A stretch of DNA of 62,924 nt from Streptomyces corynorhini (GTDB lineage Bacteria > Actinomycetota > Actinomycetes > Streptomycetales > Streptomycetaceae): the NCBI RefSeq assembly GCF_003346515.1, contig NZ_QQNA01000112.1:1-62924 (forward strand). Direction: 5' to 3'. The position numbers were made by a program, and so were the translations under genes. The stretch's first letter is position 1, and every line of letters begins with the position of its first letter. A model generated the notes under the pieces. The model saw only the letters and a program-made list of their open reading frames with translations. It ran no database searches and was not told the DNA's origin. This document shows, piece by piece, positions 1-9,097 of this stretch.

Positions 1-46
1 CAGGGCTCGCGAGCCCTGCCTGATCCCAACGAGAGGCCCTAAGGCC
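1..46. repeat. Partial copy of a dispersed intergenic element
   Basis: The first 18 bases are a perfect palindrome built on GGGCTCGCGAGCCC. They are followed by TGATCCCAACGAGAGGCCCT, which matches the terminal part of the element at 55311-55473 (TGATCCAAACGAAAGTCCCT). The shared core GGGCTCGCGAGCCCT occurs in both. The copy is cut by the window edge, so the window probably begins where an assembly broke in this repeat. Confidence 0.6.
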
Positions 47-60
47 CGGCGGGCTCAGGG

Positions 61-126
61 GTGCCGCTTCAGGAGACCGCCTCCTCAGGAGGGGTGCCGC
101 TTCAGGAGACCGCCTCCTCAGGAGGG
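61..126. repeat. 33-bp perfect tandem duplication with hairpin, 3' of a minus-strand gene
   Basis: Bases 61-93 and 94-126 are identical. Each copy carries CCTCC-TCA-GGAGG, a short stem that could act as a terminator for the minus-strand gene ending at 135. Confidence 0.8.
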
Positions 127-134
127 CGGCTCGT

Positions 135-773
135 TCAGGAGGCCGTGCTCGGCAGGGCCGCGAAGAGGTCGAAGTACATGCCGAGCGACATCAGCAGTCC
201 GAGGAGGCCGAGGACGGCACCGGCCAGCGCGAAGGGACGCACCCAGGCGGTACGGGGACGGGGCAGCGCGAGGGCGATCGCACCGATGATCAGCGCCACC
301 AGGGCGAAGCCGCCGTTGACGAGGGCGGTGAGGTGCCAGGCGTCGCCGTAGATCGCGGAGATCTGCTGCTCGGCGGTGGCGGACTGACCGGTCTTGAGCT
401 GACCGACAAGCCCCTGGCGCTCGCCGAGGACCCGGCTGCTCCAGGTGCCGGTGAGGGCGACGACGCCGAGGCAGACCGCGAGGACGGCCGCCGCGGCGGT
501 GCCGAGGCCGCCGGAGGAGCCGGTGGCGGCGGCCGTCGCGTCGTCGTCGTACGCGGCGTCGTCCTCGTCCTCGTCGTCGACCGCGTGGGCGGCGGCGGAG
601 CCGTCGGCGGCCTCGGCGGTCGGGGCCACATCCTCGGTGGCGGTGTCCTTGGTGGCCGTGTCCTCGGCCGTCCCGTCGGCCGCCTCCTTGGACAGGTCCT
701 TGGCCGGAGGCTTCGCGTCGTTCGCGGCGGCCGTCGTCTGTTCGGGGGTCTCGGTCTCGGGTGTGGGGTTCAT
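135..773 (-). CDS. Membrane protein with acidic disordered N-terminus
   Basis: A 212-residue protein of unknown function. Residues 1 to about 85 are rich in Ala, Asp, Glu and Thr and probably disordered and cytoplasmic (acidic run DDEDEDDAAYDDD). Three hydrophobic segments follow: AAAAVLAVCLGVVALTG, a stretch around ALVNGGFALVALIIGAIALAL, and ALAGAVLGLLGLLMSLGMYF. The start is placed at MNPTPE. An earlier in-frame start at 830 would add a basic stretch unlike the rest; no clear ribosome binding site decides between them. It is downstream of the MMPL transporter gene on the same strand, 76 nt away. I do not recognise a family. Confidence 0.6.
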   Translation of the reverse strand: MNPTPETETPEQTTAAANDAKPPAKDLSKEAADGTAEDTATKDTATEDVAPTAEAADGSAAAHAVDDEDEDDAAYDDDATAAATGSSGGLGTAAAAVLAVCLGVVALTGTWSSRVLGERQGLVGQLKTGQSATAEQQISAIYGDAWHLTALVNGGFALVALIIGAIALALPRPRTAWVRPFALAGAVLGLLGLLMSLGMYFDLFAALPSTAS

Positions 774-849
774 ACGGCGCACGCTAGGGGCCGCGTCTGA
801 GAGCTTCCTGAGAACGCCGTCACCCCGCACCGCCCCCGGCCGCGCGCCC

Positions 850-3111
850 TCACCGTACGAGGGGGGTCCGCGCGCGCTCGCGCGCCTCGGGAATCGCGAC
901 AGGACCCCGGCACTCGGGTCCCTCCACGCTGATCCTCGGCAGCCAGCGGTCCACCCGGCGCGGCAGCCACCAGTTGGCGCCGCCGAGCAGATGCATCAGG
1001 GCGGGGACCAGGAGCGTACGGAGCACGAAGGCGTCCAGCGCCACGGCCGCCGCCAGCCCGACGCCGAACATCGCGATGACCCGGTCGCCGCTGAGCACGA
1101 ACGCGAGGAAGACGGAGATCATGATGACCGCAGCCGAGTTGATCACCCGGCCGGTCTCGGCGAGCCCGACCCGTACCGCCCGCCGGTTGTCGCCCGTCGC
1201 CAGCCACTCCTCGTACATCCGGCTGACCAGGAAGACCTGGTAGTCCATGGAGAGCCCGAAGAGGACCGAGACCATGATCACCGGCAGGAAGGGCTCGATG
1301 GGGCCCGCGCTGCCCAGTCCCAGCAGCTCGCTCCCCCAGCCCCACTGGAAGACCGCGACCACGATGCCGAAGGAGGAGGCCACGGCCGCCACATTCATCA
1401 GCGCGGCCTTCAGCGGAATGCCCACGGACCGGAAGGCGAGCAGCAGGAGCAGACAGCCCAGCGCGATGACCACGCCGACGAAGAGCGGGAGTTTGCCGAC
1501 GATGATCGCGGCGAAGTCGTCGTAGCTCGCGGTGACGCCGCCGACGTACACCTTCAGTGTGGTGCCGCTGCCGCCGCGGGGCAGCACCTCCGTACGGAGG
1601 CGGTCGACCAGCTCGCTGGTGCGCCGCGCCTGGGGCGCCGAGTCCGGTACGACGGTCAGCAGCGCCCGGTCGCCGCTGCCGTTGAACATGATCGGGCCGA
1701 CCGAGGCGACGCCCTCGGTGCCGCGCAGGGTGTCGGGCAGCTGGTCCATGGCGAGCCGGTCGCCCGCGCCGTCCAGCCGCGCGACCAGCGTGAGGGGCCC
1801 GTTGACGCCGGGGCCGAAGCCGTCGGCGAGCAGGTCGTACGCCTTGCGGGTGGTGGCCGTCGACGGGTTGTTGCCCTGGTCGGAGGTGCCGAGCCGGAGC
1901 GAGAACGCGGGCAGGGCCAGCACGAGCATCACGACGACGGCGACGGCGCCGAGGAGTCGTGGGCGGCGTTCGACCAGGAGCGACCAGCGGGCCGCGAAGC
2001 CGGCCGGCTGGTCGGTGACGGGACCGTGCGCCGCGAGCCGCGCACGCTGGCGGCGGCTCAGCGCGCGCGTGCCGATGAACGACAGCAGGGCAGGCAGCAG
2101 GGTGACGGAGGCGGCGACGGTGAGGACGACCGTGAGCGAGGCGGCGACCGCGACGCCGTTGAGGAAGTTCAGCCGCAGTATCAGCATGCCGAGCAGGGCG
2201 ATACAGACCGTGGCCCCGGCGAACACGACGGCTCTGCCGGTGGTCGCGACGGCGTCGGTGGCGGCCTCGCGGACGCTCAGGCCGCGGCTGAGGCCCTTGC
2301 GGTGCCGGGTGACGATGAACAGCGCGTAGTCGATGCCGACACCGAGCCCGATCAGCAGGCCGAGCATCGGCGCGAAGTCGGCGACCGTCATCACCCGGCC
2401 GAGCAGCACGATGCCCGCGTACGCAGTGCCGACCGAGACCAGAGCGGTCGCGAGGGGCAGCAGGCTGGCGGCGAACGAGCCGAAGGCGAGGAAGAGCACG
2501 ACGGCGGCGACGGCGACACCGACGATCTCCGCCGTGTGCGTGGTGGTGGACTCGGTGAGCGCGACGGCGCTGCCGCCGAGTTCGATGTCGAGGCCGGGCG
2601 TGCCCGCTGCCTTCGCGGTGTCGACCAGCGCGCGGGCGCTCGCCGCGGGAACGGCGTCGGCCGGCCGGTCGAACGTCACGCGGGCGTAGGCCGTCCGCCC
2701 GTCCGCGCTGATCTGTGCCTGGCCCTCGGCGGAGTACGGACTGACGACGGAGACGACGCCCGGCAGCTTCGCCACCTTGCCGAGCATCTCCCCGGTCCGC
2801 AGCTCGACCTCGGTCGCGCGCACGGAGGCGTACGGCCTGCTCCCGGGCGTGTCACCCTCGCCGGTGTGCCAGACGATGGTGTCGCCGTCCCCGCCGAGTC
2901 CGGGGAATCCGCTGTCGAGAAGCTCGGTGGCCTCGCCCGATTCGGTGCCCGGCACCTCGTAGTCGCTGGAGTACGAGGACCCTGACGCCAGGGCGGCCGC
3001 CGAGACGCCGCCGAGCGCGAACAGCCAGAGGAGCACGGCGAGGAGCCGGTGGTGGACGCACCATCGTGCGAGGGCTGCCAGCACACCGCTCCCTGGATCG
3101 TGGGTCTTCAT
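850..3111 (-). CDS. MMPL-family RND transporter
   Basis: A 753-residue inner-membrane exporter of the MMPL (hydrophobe/amphiphile) RND family, which uses the proton gradient to move lipids or drugs. It has the expected twofold plan: one N-terminal helix (LLAVLLWLFALGGV), an extracytoplasmic domain to about residue 180, a helix cluster with FAPMLGLLIGLGVGIDYALF (the conserved GxxxDY signature), a basic cytoplasmic segment (SRRQRARLAAHG), a second periplasmic domain, and a second cluster with VSVLFGLSMDYQVFL. Length is normal for short actinobacterial MMPLs. No regulator gene is adjacent, so the substrate cannot be inferred. An AT-rich spot near 3175-3190 upstream could be its promoter. Confidence 0.9.
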   Translation of the reverse strand: MKTHDPGSGVLAALARWCVHHRLLAVLLWLFALGGVSAAALASGSSYSSDYEVPGTESGEATELLDSGFPGLGGDGDTIVWHTGEGDTPGSRPYASVRATEVELRTGEMLGKVAKLPGVVSVVSPYSAEGQAQISADGRTAYARVTFDRPADAVPAASARALVDTAKAAGTPGLDIELGGSAVALTESTTTHTAEIVGVAVAAVVLFLAFGSFAASLLPLATALVSVGTAYAGIVLLGRVMTVADFAPMLGLLIGLGVGIDYALFIVTRHRKGLSRGLSVREAATDAVATTGRAVVFAGATVCIALLGMLILRLNFLNGVAVAASLTVVLTVAASVTLLPALLSFIGTRALSRRQRARLAAHGPVTDQPAGFAARWSLLVERRPRLLGAVAVVVMLVLALPAFSLRLGTSDQGNNPSTATTRKAYDLLADGFGPGVNGPLTLVARLDGAGDRLAMDQLPDTLRGTEGVASVGPIMFNGSGDRALLTVVPDSAPQARRTSELVDRLRTEVLPRGGSGTTLKVYVGGVTASYDDFAAIIVGKLPLFVGVVIALGCLLLLLAFRSVGIPLKAALMNVAAVASSFGIVVAVFQWGWGSELLGLGSAGPIEPFLPVIMVSVLFGLSMDYQVFLVSRMYEEWLATGDNRRAVRVGLAETGRVINSAAVIMISVFLAFVLSGDRVIAMFGVGLAAAVALDAFVLRTLLVPALMHLLGGANWWLPRRVDRWLPRISVEGPECRGPVAIPEARERARTPLVR

Positions 3112-3251
3112 CGGGAACAGCCCGTCGGGAGGAGCCCGCGAAGATCGCGTGACCTACGGAGAGCTACTGTCGCAGCATATAATGATCCTTTGTCCGCTTC
3201 GTGGGGTTACTCACAGGGGCGCTCCGGAATACCGGAATAACGGAGCCGCCG

Positions 3252-5414
3252 TCAGCCGGAGACGCTCACCCGTCCGTTCTCGATGTGCCCCATGAGTCGG
3301 CGGCGGAAGGCGTCGGCGCCTTCGGCTCCGTCCACCGTGACCTCGATGTCGTACCAGCCGTGCGCGTCGGCTGCCGAGTGCACGACATCGCGGCGGCGGC
3401 CGGGCTTCACCGTGATCCGCCGGGTCCAGCCGTCCAGATCGGCCTCGTCCACGTAGCCGAGGGGGCGCACGGTGAAGGTGAGGGGCCGCTCGCCCCGGTT
3501 GCGCAGGGTGAGGTACAGATCGCGGTCATGGTGGTCGATCGCGGAGGTGACCTCGGCGCCGCGGCCGGTCGCGGGCCCGGCGAACTCACGGCGGAAACCG
3601 TTCGGCCCGGTGACGGTGAAGCGGTAGGCGTCGCGCCGTGCCCCGCCCCGGCCGGTAAGGGGCACCGTCCATTGCGCCGTGCCCCTTACATCGCGGTGCT
3701 GCGGAATCTCGAACTCCGCGGCGTACGGGTAGAGCGCGAAGTGCGCGCTCGCGCGCCCCGTATTGCTGAGCACGACCTCGAAGGCGCGGCCGTCGGCGCC
3801 GATCCGGCCGTACGCGTCGGTCTGGTACGGCAGTGGTCGGGCCGGGCGCACGCCGGGCTCCTGTACGGGCATCCGCTGCTCGGCCGGGGGGACGGGCGCC
3901 CAGCGGCCGGTGAACGGCGGCACGTCTCCGGGCTGTTCCACCTCGGGCTGGGACCGGCCGCCGGTGAAGTCGAACGCGGAGGTCAGATCGCCGGTGACGG
4001 TCCGCCGCCACCGGGTGATGTTCGGTTCGGCCACCCCCGTCCACTTCTCCAGAAAGCGGATGACCGAGGTGTGGTCGAAGACCTGCGAGCAGACGTGGCC
4101 GCCGACCGTCCAGGGCGAGACGACCAGCAGCGGGACCCGCATGCCCAGCCCGGTCGGGCGGCCCTCCCAGCGCTCGTCGGGGTCGTCCACGGGCGGAACG
4201 GGCGGCGGCACATGGTCGAAGAAACCGTCGTTCTCGTCGTAGTTGATCAGCACGACGGTGTGCCGCCAGACCTCCGGGTGGGCGCCGAGCGCGTCGAGCA
4301 CCTTGTAGACGAGACCGGCGCTGGCCACCGGCGACGAGGAGCCGGGGTGCTCCGAGTCGACCGCCGGGGGCACCAGGTACGACACCTCGGGCAGCGTCCC
4401 CGCCGCCACGTCGGCCCGGAACCGCTCGGCCAGCGTGCCGCTCTCGACGCGCCGCAGCCCGCGCTCGAAGAGGGAGCGCTCGTACGCGGTCAGCGTGGCG
4501 ACGCCCTCCTCCAGCGCGGCCAGCAGCCGCTCGCGCGCCTGGCGGTCGCCGGTGTCGCGCACGGCGGCGTAGAACGCCTCCATGTAGGTGAATCCGGCGG
4601 CCCCGGGCTGACCCGGCAGCTCGCGCGCCATGGCGAGGGCCTTGCGGGCGATGTCCTTGAAGGCGGTGAAGAACTCGATGTTGTTGTCGGTGAAGTTCTC
4701 CCACTCGGTGTACGTCCGCCAGCTCCGGCCGGCCTTCTCCAGCCGCTCGGCGTAGGTCGGCCAGGGGTAGCCCGGATGGGTGTCCTCCTCGTACGCGTCG
4801 TTGCCCACGGCCCGGCGCCCGTCGGCCTCGAAGCCGGTCCAGCCGCTCCACAGGTGGTTGCGGTTGGGGCTCGTCGAGGTGTGCGTGGACGAGTGGTACG
4901 CGTCACAGACCGTGAACGTGTCGGCCAGTTCGTAGTGCAGCGGGAGATCGCGCCGGTCGTAGTAGGCCATGGTCGCGGCGGTCTTGGCGGAGATCCAGCC
5001 GTCCATCCACCCGTCGTGCCAGGCCGCGGCGCCGCCGTCCCAGGAGTGGTCGAGCGCCCCGATGTACTGCAGGTCCTTGCGCTGCGCCTCGGCGGCGTCC
5101 CGTACGGGAAAGGGCAGGACGGGGGCGGACGGGCCCGGCTGGGCGAAGACGGGCCTCCCCGTGGGCAGTTCGACGGCGTTGCGGTCACCGAAGCCGCGTA
5201 CGCCGCGCAGGGTGCCGAAGTAGTGGTCGAACGAACGGTTCTCCTGCATGAGGATCACCACGTGCCGGATCGCGTCCATCCCACCGGGCGCGGGCGCGGG
5301 TTCGGCGGCGAGCGCCGTCCGCAGGGACGGGGGCAGTACCGACCCCATCGCCGCCGCTCCCAGGGCCCCAGAGCCGAGGGCGAGCATTCTTCTGCGCGAA
5401 ATCTCCGGTGACAT
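3252..5414 (-). CDS. Secreted phosphocholine-specific phospholipase C
   Basis: A 720-residue exported phospholipase C (alkaline-phosphatase-fold phosphoesterase, PLC_A family) that cleaves phosphatidylcholine or sphingomyelin headgroups outside the cell. The N-terminus SRRRMLALGSGALGAAAM is a twin-arginine signal, ending near LAAEPAPAPG. The catalytic domain begins IRHVVILMQENRSFDHYFG, with DGFFDHVPPP and HTSVIRFLEKWTG further on. Two C-terminal beta domains (about residues 500-720, DUF756 type) follow, as usual for this family. I start at MSPEISRRR (5414); the longer reading frame upstream only runs into the tandem-repeat tract. Phosphate limitation usually controls such genes, but I see no clear PHO box. 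Confidence 0.9.
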   Translation of the reverse strand: MSPEISRRRMLALGSGALGAAAMGSVLPPSLRTALAAEPAPAPGGMDAIRHVVILMQENRSFDHYFGTLRGVRGFGDRNAVELPTGRPVFAQPGPSAPVLPFPVRDAAEAQRKDLQYIGALDHSWDGGAAAWHDGWMDGWISAKTAATMAYYDRRDLPLHYELADTFTVCDAYHSSTHTSTSPNRNHLWSGWTGFEADGRRAVGNDAYEEDTHPGYPWPTYAERLEKAGRSWRTYTEWENFTDNNIEFFTAFKDIARKALAMARELPGQPGAAGFTYMEAFYAAVRDTGDRQARERLLAALEEGVATLTAYERSLFERGLRRVESGTLAERFRADVAAGTLPEVSYLVPPAVDSEHPGSSSPVASAGLVYKVLDALGAHPEVWRHTVVLINYDENDGFFDHVPPPVPPVDDPDERWEGRPTGLGMRVPLLVVSPWTVGGHVCSQVFDHTSVIRFLEKWTGVAEPNITRWRRTVTGDLTSAFDFTGGRSQPEVEQPGDVPPFTGRWAPVPPAEQRMPVQEPGVRPARPLPYQTDAYGRIGADGRAFEVVLSNTGRASAHFALYPYAAEFEIPQHRDVRGTAQWTVPLTGRGGARRDAYRFTVTGPNGFRREFAGPATGRGAEVTSAIDHHDRDLYLTLRNRGERPLTFTVRPLGYVDEADLDGWTRRITVKPGRRRDVVHSAADAHGWYDIEVTVDGAEGADAFRRRLMGHIENGRVSVSG

Positions 5415-5510
5415 GTCTCGGGACGGTAGTGACGGCGGGTGGCAGAGGGAAGGCCCCCGGACGTCGGGCGGGTGAACGCCCCCGGAGGGAACGAGGGCGC
5501 GGAGCCGCGC

Positions 5511-5695
5511 GGCGGACCACCCGCCGCACGGCCGCACGGATGGCGGACCACCCGCCGCACGCCCCACCGCTGGAGGGCCACTCGCCGCACGGCCACACCG
5601 CTGGCGGACCACCCGCCGTACGCCCCACCACTGGCGGACCACCCGCCGCACGGCCACACCGCTGGGAGGACTACCCGCCGTACGGCCACACCAGC
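5511..5695. repeat. 30-31-bp tandem repeat array copied from the 3' end of the universal stress gene
   Basis: About six units of alternating 30 and 31 bp, starting near 5511, 5542, 5572, 5603, 5633 and 5664. Each contains a form of ACCCGCCGYACGGCCACACC or the shorter ACGCCCCACC. The last unit is the end of the USP coding sequence itself (reading VWPYGG and stop on the minus strand), so the array looks like repeated duplication of that gene tail. It fills the gap between the USP stop and the phospholipase start and would be transcribed. Confidence 0.8.
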
Positions 5696-6216
5696 AGCAC
5701 CGGACACGCGGCATGGTCCACCACGAAGCGGGTGGCCCGGCCGAGGCTGTGCGGCCCGGGGCGGTCGGGTTCGCCGTCGCGGGCGCAGATCAGCAGGTCG
5801 GCGCCGGCCGCGGCCCGTACCACCTCGTGCTCGGCGCGGCCGTGGTGTTCGAGGAGTTCGCAGGGGCGTCCCAGCCGATGCGCGGCGGCCTCCAGCAGAT
5901 CGGCGGCGGCCGGACCCGCGAGCGCTTCGAGGCGCGCGCCGGGGTCGCGGTCCGGGCGGTGCCCCCGGCCGAGGAGCCCGGCGTACGCGCGGTGCGCGGC
6001 GGCGACGACCTCCTCGTCGCCGACGTGGAGGAGCACCACGTCGTCGTGCGGGGCGCGGGCGCGGGCCGCGTCCACGCAGGCCGGCCAGGTGGATTCGGTG
6101 ATCCACACGACCACCGTCGGCCGCGCGCCGGACTCGTGCCCGGCCGGCTCCCGGCCCGCGGGCTCCCGGCCGGGCGGCCCGGCGCTCGGCGGTGGTACGG
6201 GTACGGGTACGGTCAC
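5671..6216 (-). CDS. Universal stress protein (UspA family)
   Basis: A 181-residue single-domain Usp-fold protein; such proteins bind ATP or act in stress resistance by unclear mechanisms. After a Pro-rich N-terminus with repeated VPVP and PAGRE units, the fold starts at TVVVWITESTWPACVDAA. It continues with VVLLHVGDEEV and ends with ADLLICARDG, GPHSLGRATRFVVDHAACPVLLVWPYGG. The final strand segment is canonical, and GRATRFVVDHA stands for the usual GSVS ATP-binding loop but is altered. GTG at 6216 has GGAGG nine bases upstream. It follows the permease gene by 19 nt, so the two are probably cotranscribed. Confidence 0.8.
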   Translation of the reverse strand: MTVPVPVPPPSAGPPGREPAGREPAGHESGARPTVVVWITESTWPACVDAARARAPHDDVVLLHVGDEEVVAAAHRAYAGLLGRGHRPDRDPGARLEALAGPAAADLLEAAAHRLGRPCELLEHHGRAEHEVVRAAAGADLLICARDGEPDRPGPHSLGRATRFVVDHAACPVLLVWPYGG

Positions 6217-6235
6217 GGCGATCAGCCTCCGGTCG

Positions 6236-7489
6236 TCATCCCATGAGTCGCAGCGTGCCCCACAGGGCCACCGTAGACATGACCAGGGTGGCGGGCACGG
6301 TCAGCAGGCCGAGCCGGGTGAAGTGGCCGAGTTCGGCCTCGCTGTCGTGCTCGTGGAGGATGCGCCGCCACAGCAGGGTGGCCAGCGAGCCGACGTAGGT
6401 CAGGTTGGGGCCGAGGTTGACGCCGATCAGCGCCGCGAGCACCGGTCCTGGACCGGCCGGGGCGACCACCGGCAGCAGCGCCAGGATCGCCGGGAGGTTG
6501 TTGATCACGTTGGCCAGCACGGCGGCGATCGCGGCGATCGCCAGCAGGGAGAGCAGCGAGGAGCCCTCCGGCAGCACCCGCCCGATCGCGGTGTCCAGAC
6601 CGTTGTCGACGACCGCCTTGACGACGACGCCGAGCGCCAGGACGAACAGGCAGAACAGCGGGGAGGTGGCCAGGACCAGCCCCTTGACGGTCGTACGGCG
6701 TCGGCGCAGCGCCCGCGCGGCCAGGACGGCGGCCCCGGCGACGGCCGCCCACAGCGGCTCGATCCCGGCGAACGAGGTGACCGCGAACCCCACCAGGGTC
6801 AGCGCGAGCACGACGAGCGTGAACAGGGGCAGCGGTCGCCGCTCCGCCGTCCGCGGCGGGTGCGCGCCGGCCGCCAGATCCGCGGCGAAGAACCGGCGGA
6901 AGACGACGTACTCGACGGCGATCGCCGCCAGCCACGGCAGCGCCATCAGCGCGGCGAACCGGGTGAAGGTGAGCCCGCTCGCGGTGAACGCCAGCAGATT
7001 GGTGAGGTTGGAGACGGGCAGCAGCAGGGACGCCGAGTTCGCCAGGTGCGTACAGGCGTAGACGTGCGGCCGGGGCCGCGCGCCCACCCGGGCGGCGGTC
7101 GCGAAGACCACCGGGGTGAGCAGCACGACCGTGGCGTCCAGGCTCAGCACGGCGGTGATGGCGGCGGCGACCGCGAACACCCCGCCGAGCAGCGTGCGGG
7201 GTCTGCCGCCGCAGACCCGGGCCACCAGGTCACCGGCGGCGTCGAACAGCCCCTCCTCGGCGCAGAGCTGCGCCAGCACCAGCACGGCCGCCAGGAAGAC
7301 GACGACCGGCAGCAGCGTGCGGGTCTGCTCCCAGGCGTCGGCGGGCGAGACCGCGCCGAGGACGATGACCAGCAGCGCGGCGGGTACGGCGGCGACGGCC
7401 TCGGGCAGGCCGCGCGGCCTGACGACCGCGAACGCCAGCACGCCGAGCAGCAGCCCGACGGAGACGATCTCGGCGGCGATGGTATTCAC
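6236..7489 (-). CDS. ArsB/SLC13-type membrane permease
   Basis: A 417-residue integral membrane protein of the ion transporter superfamily (ArsB/NhaD/SLC13 group), with about ten to twelve hydrophobic segments. Family-like loops are seen: SLDATVVLLTPVVFA in the first half and INNLPAILALLPVV in the second, the paired N-P or D-T re-entrant regions. The first half also has SNLTNLLAFTASGLTF. The substrate could be arsenite, another anion or dicarboxylate. No arsR or arsC is nearby, so an arsenic role is not supported by context. The start is a GTG at 7489 with no obvious Shine-Dalgarno. Confidence 0.8.
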   Translation of the reverse strand: MNTIAAEIVSVGLLLGVLAFAVVRPRGLPEAVAAVPAALLVIVLGAVSPADAWEQTRTLLPVVVFLAAVLVLAQLCAEEGLFDAAGDLVARVCGGRPRTLLGGVFAVAAAITAVLSLDATVVLLTPVVFATAARVGARPRPHVYACTHLANSASLLLPVSNLTNLLAFTASGLTFTRFAALMALPWLAAIAVEYVVFRRFFAADLAAGAHPPRTAERRPLPLFTLVVLALTLVGFAVTSFAGIEPLWAAVAGAAVLAARALRRRRTTVKGLVLATSPLFCLFVLALGVVVKAVVDNGLDTAIGRVLPEGSSLLSLLAIAAIAAVLANVINNLPAILALLPVVAPAGPGPVLAALIGVNLGPNLTYVGSLATLLWRRILHEHDSEAELGHFTRLGLLTVPATLVMSTVALWGTLRLMG

Positions 7490-7527
7490 TCGACAGGAAT
7501 ATCAGCCTCCGCCGGGCCGGACGAGCC

Positions 7528-7559
7528 GGGGGCGGCGCGCCCACCGGCACGCCGCCCCC
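7528..7559 (-). terminator. Hairpin after gatB
   Basis: GGGGGCGGCG and CGCCGCCCCC form a perfect 10-bp stem with a 12-base loop, about 26 nt past the gatB stop on the minus strand. It probably ends the gat operon. Confidence 0.65.
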
Positions 7560-7585
7560 GAAACACATCGTTCGCGCCGCCCGCG

Positions 7586-9097
7586 TCAGCCCTCGGCGCC
7601 CAGCTTCTCCAGGATCAGCTCGCGCACCCGCGCCGCGTCGGCCTGCCCGCGCGTGGCCTTCATGACCGCGCCGACGAGCGCGCCGGCCGCGGCGACCTTG
7701 CCCGCGCGGATCTTGTCGGCGACGGCCGCGTTGGCCGCGATGGCCTCGTCCACGGCGGTGCCGAGCGCGCCCTCGTCGGAGACGACCTTGAGACCGCGCT
7801 TGTCCACGACGGTGTCGGGGTCGCCCTCGCCCGCGAGCACGCCCTCGATGACCTGCCGGGCCAGCTTGTCGTTGAGGTCACCGGCGGCGACGAGCGCGGC
7901 GATCCTGGCGACCTGCGCCGGGGTGATCGGCTGCTCGTCCAGCGCGCGGCCGGACTCGTTGGCGTGCCGGGCCAGCTCGCCCATCCACCACTTGCGGGCC
8001 TGGTCGGCCGGGGCACCGGCCTCGATCGTGGCGACGATGAGGTCGATCGCGCCCGCGTTGAGGATCGACTGCATGTCGTGCTCGGAGACGCCCCACTCCT
8101 CGCGGAGCCGGTTGCGGCGCACCCGCGGCAGCTCGGGAAGCCCGGCCCGCAGCTCCTCGACCCACTCGCGCGCCGGGGCGACGGGCACGAGGTCGGGCTC
8201 CGGGAAGTACCGGTAGTCCTCGGCGTTGTCCTTGATCCGGCCGGAGGTCGTGGAGCCGTCCTCCTCGTGGAAGTGCCGGGTCTCCTGGAGGATCGTGCCC
8301 CCGCCGTCGAGCACCGCCGCGTGGCGCTGGATCTCGAAGCGCGCGGCGCGCTCCACACTGCGCAGCGAGTTGACGTTCTTCGTCTCGGAGCGCGTCCCGA
8401 ACTCGGCGCGGCCGTGCGGGCGCAGCGACAGGTTCACGTCGCACCGCATCTGGCCCATCTCCATCCGGGCCTCGGAGACGCCCAGTGCCTTGATCAGCTC
8501 GCGCAGCTCGGCGACGTACGCCTTGGCGACCTCGGGGGCGCGCGCACCGGCTCCCTCGATGGGCTTGGTGACGATCTCGATGAGCGGGATGCCGGCGCGG
8601 TTGTAGTCCAGCAGCGAGTGGGACGCCCCGTGGATCCGCCCGGTGGCGCCGCCGACGTGCAGCGACTTGCCGGTGTCCTCCTCCATGTGGGCGCGCTCGA
8701 TCTCCACGCGGAAGATCTCGCCGTCCTCCATCTGGACGTCCAGATGGCCGTTGAAGGCGATCGGCTCGTCGTACTGGGAGGTCTGGAAGTTCTTCGGCAT
8801 GTCCGGATAGAAGTAGTTCTTCCGGGCGAAGCGGCACCACTCGGCGATCTCGCAGTTCAGCGCGAGCCCGATCTTGATCGCCGACTCGACGCCGATCGCG
8901 TTGACGACGGGCAGCGATCCCGGCATGCCAAGACAGGTCGGGCAGGTCTGCGAGTTGGGCTCGGCGCCCAGCTCGGTCGAGCAGCCGCAGAACATCTTGG
9001 TCTTGGTACCCAGCTCGACATGGACTTCCAGGCCCATGACGGGGTCGTAGGTCGCGAGGGCGTCCTCAAAGGGCACCAAGCTCATCGTGGCGGTCAC
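7586..9097 (-). CDS. gatB: Asp-tRNA(Asn)/Glu-tRNA(Gln) amidotransferase subunit B
   Basis: A 503-residue GatB, which binds and phosphorylates the mischarged tRNA-linked Glu or Asp so that ammonia from GatA can amidate it. The N-terminal catalytic domain has [24 protein letters not shown], with Zn-binding Cys residues in CGCS and CPTCLGMPG, and [16 protein letters not shown]. The C-terminal YqeY-like tRNA-binding tail ends [18 protein letters not shown] at 9097 is chosen because it overlaps the stop of the preceding gene by 4 nt (GTGA) and has AAGGAG 11 bases upstream. ATG at 9085 is a possible alternative. Unusually, its ribosome binding site lies inside the end of a TOPRIM-like gene. Confidence 0.96.
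   Translation of the reverse strand: MTATMSLVPFEDALATYDPVMGLEVHVELGTKTKMFCGCSTELGAEPNSQTCPTCLGMPGSLPVVNAIGVESAIKIGLALNCEIAEWCRFARKNYFYPDMPKNFQTSQYDEPIAFNGHLDVQMEDGEIFRVEIERAHMEEDTGKSLHVGGATGRIHGASHSLLDYNRAGIPLIEIVTKPIEGAGARAPEVAKAYVAELRELIKALGVSEARMEMGQMRCDVNLSLRPHGRAEFGTRSETKNVNSLRSVERAARFEIQRHAAVLDGGGTILQETRHFHEEDGSTTSGRIKDNAEDYRYFPEPDLVPVAPAREWVEELRAGLPELPRVRRNRLREEWGVSEHDMQSILNAGAIDLIVATIEAGAPADQARKWWMGELARHANESGRALDEQPITPAQVARIAALVAAGDLNDKLARQVIEGVLAGEGDPDTVVDKRGLKVVSDEGALGTAVDEAIAANAAVADKIRAGKVAAAGALVGAVMKATRGQADAARVRELILEKLGAEG

Noticed and set aside
445..2985. Very long plus-strand open frame over the MMPL gene
   Set aside because: It is the antisense shadow of a clear MMPL transporter; its translation is Gln/Glu/Arg/Gly-rich without domains, as expected from high GC at third positions.
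3201..5411. Long plus-strand frame opposite the phospholipase gene
   Set aside because: No recognisable motif; the minus-strand protein has a Tat signal and catalytic motifs.
5511..5695. Coding extension of the phospholipase N-terminus through the repeat array
   Set aside because: The frame is open only because the repeats lack stops; the Tat signal begins at 5414.
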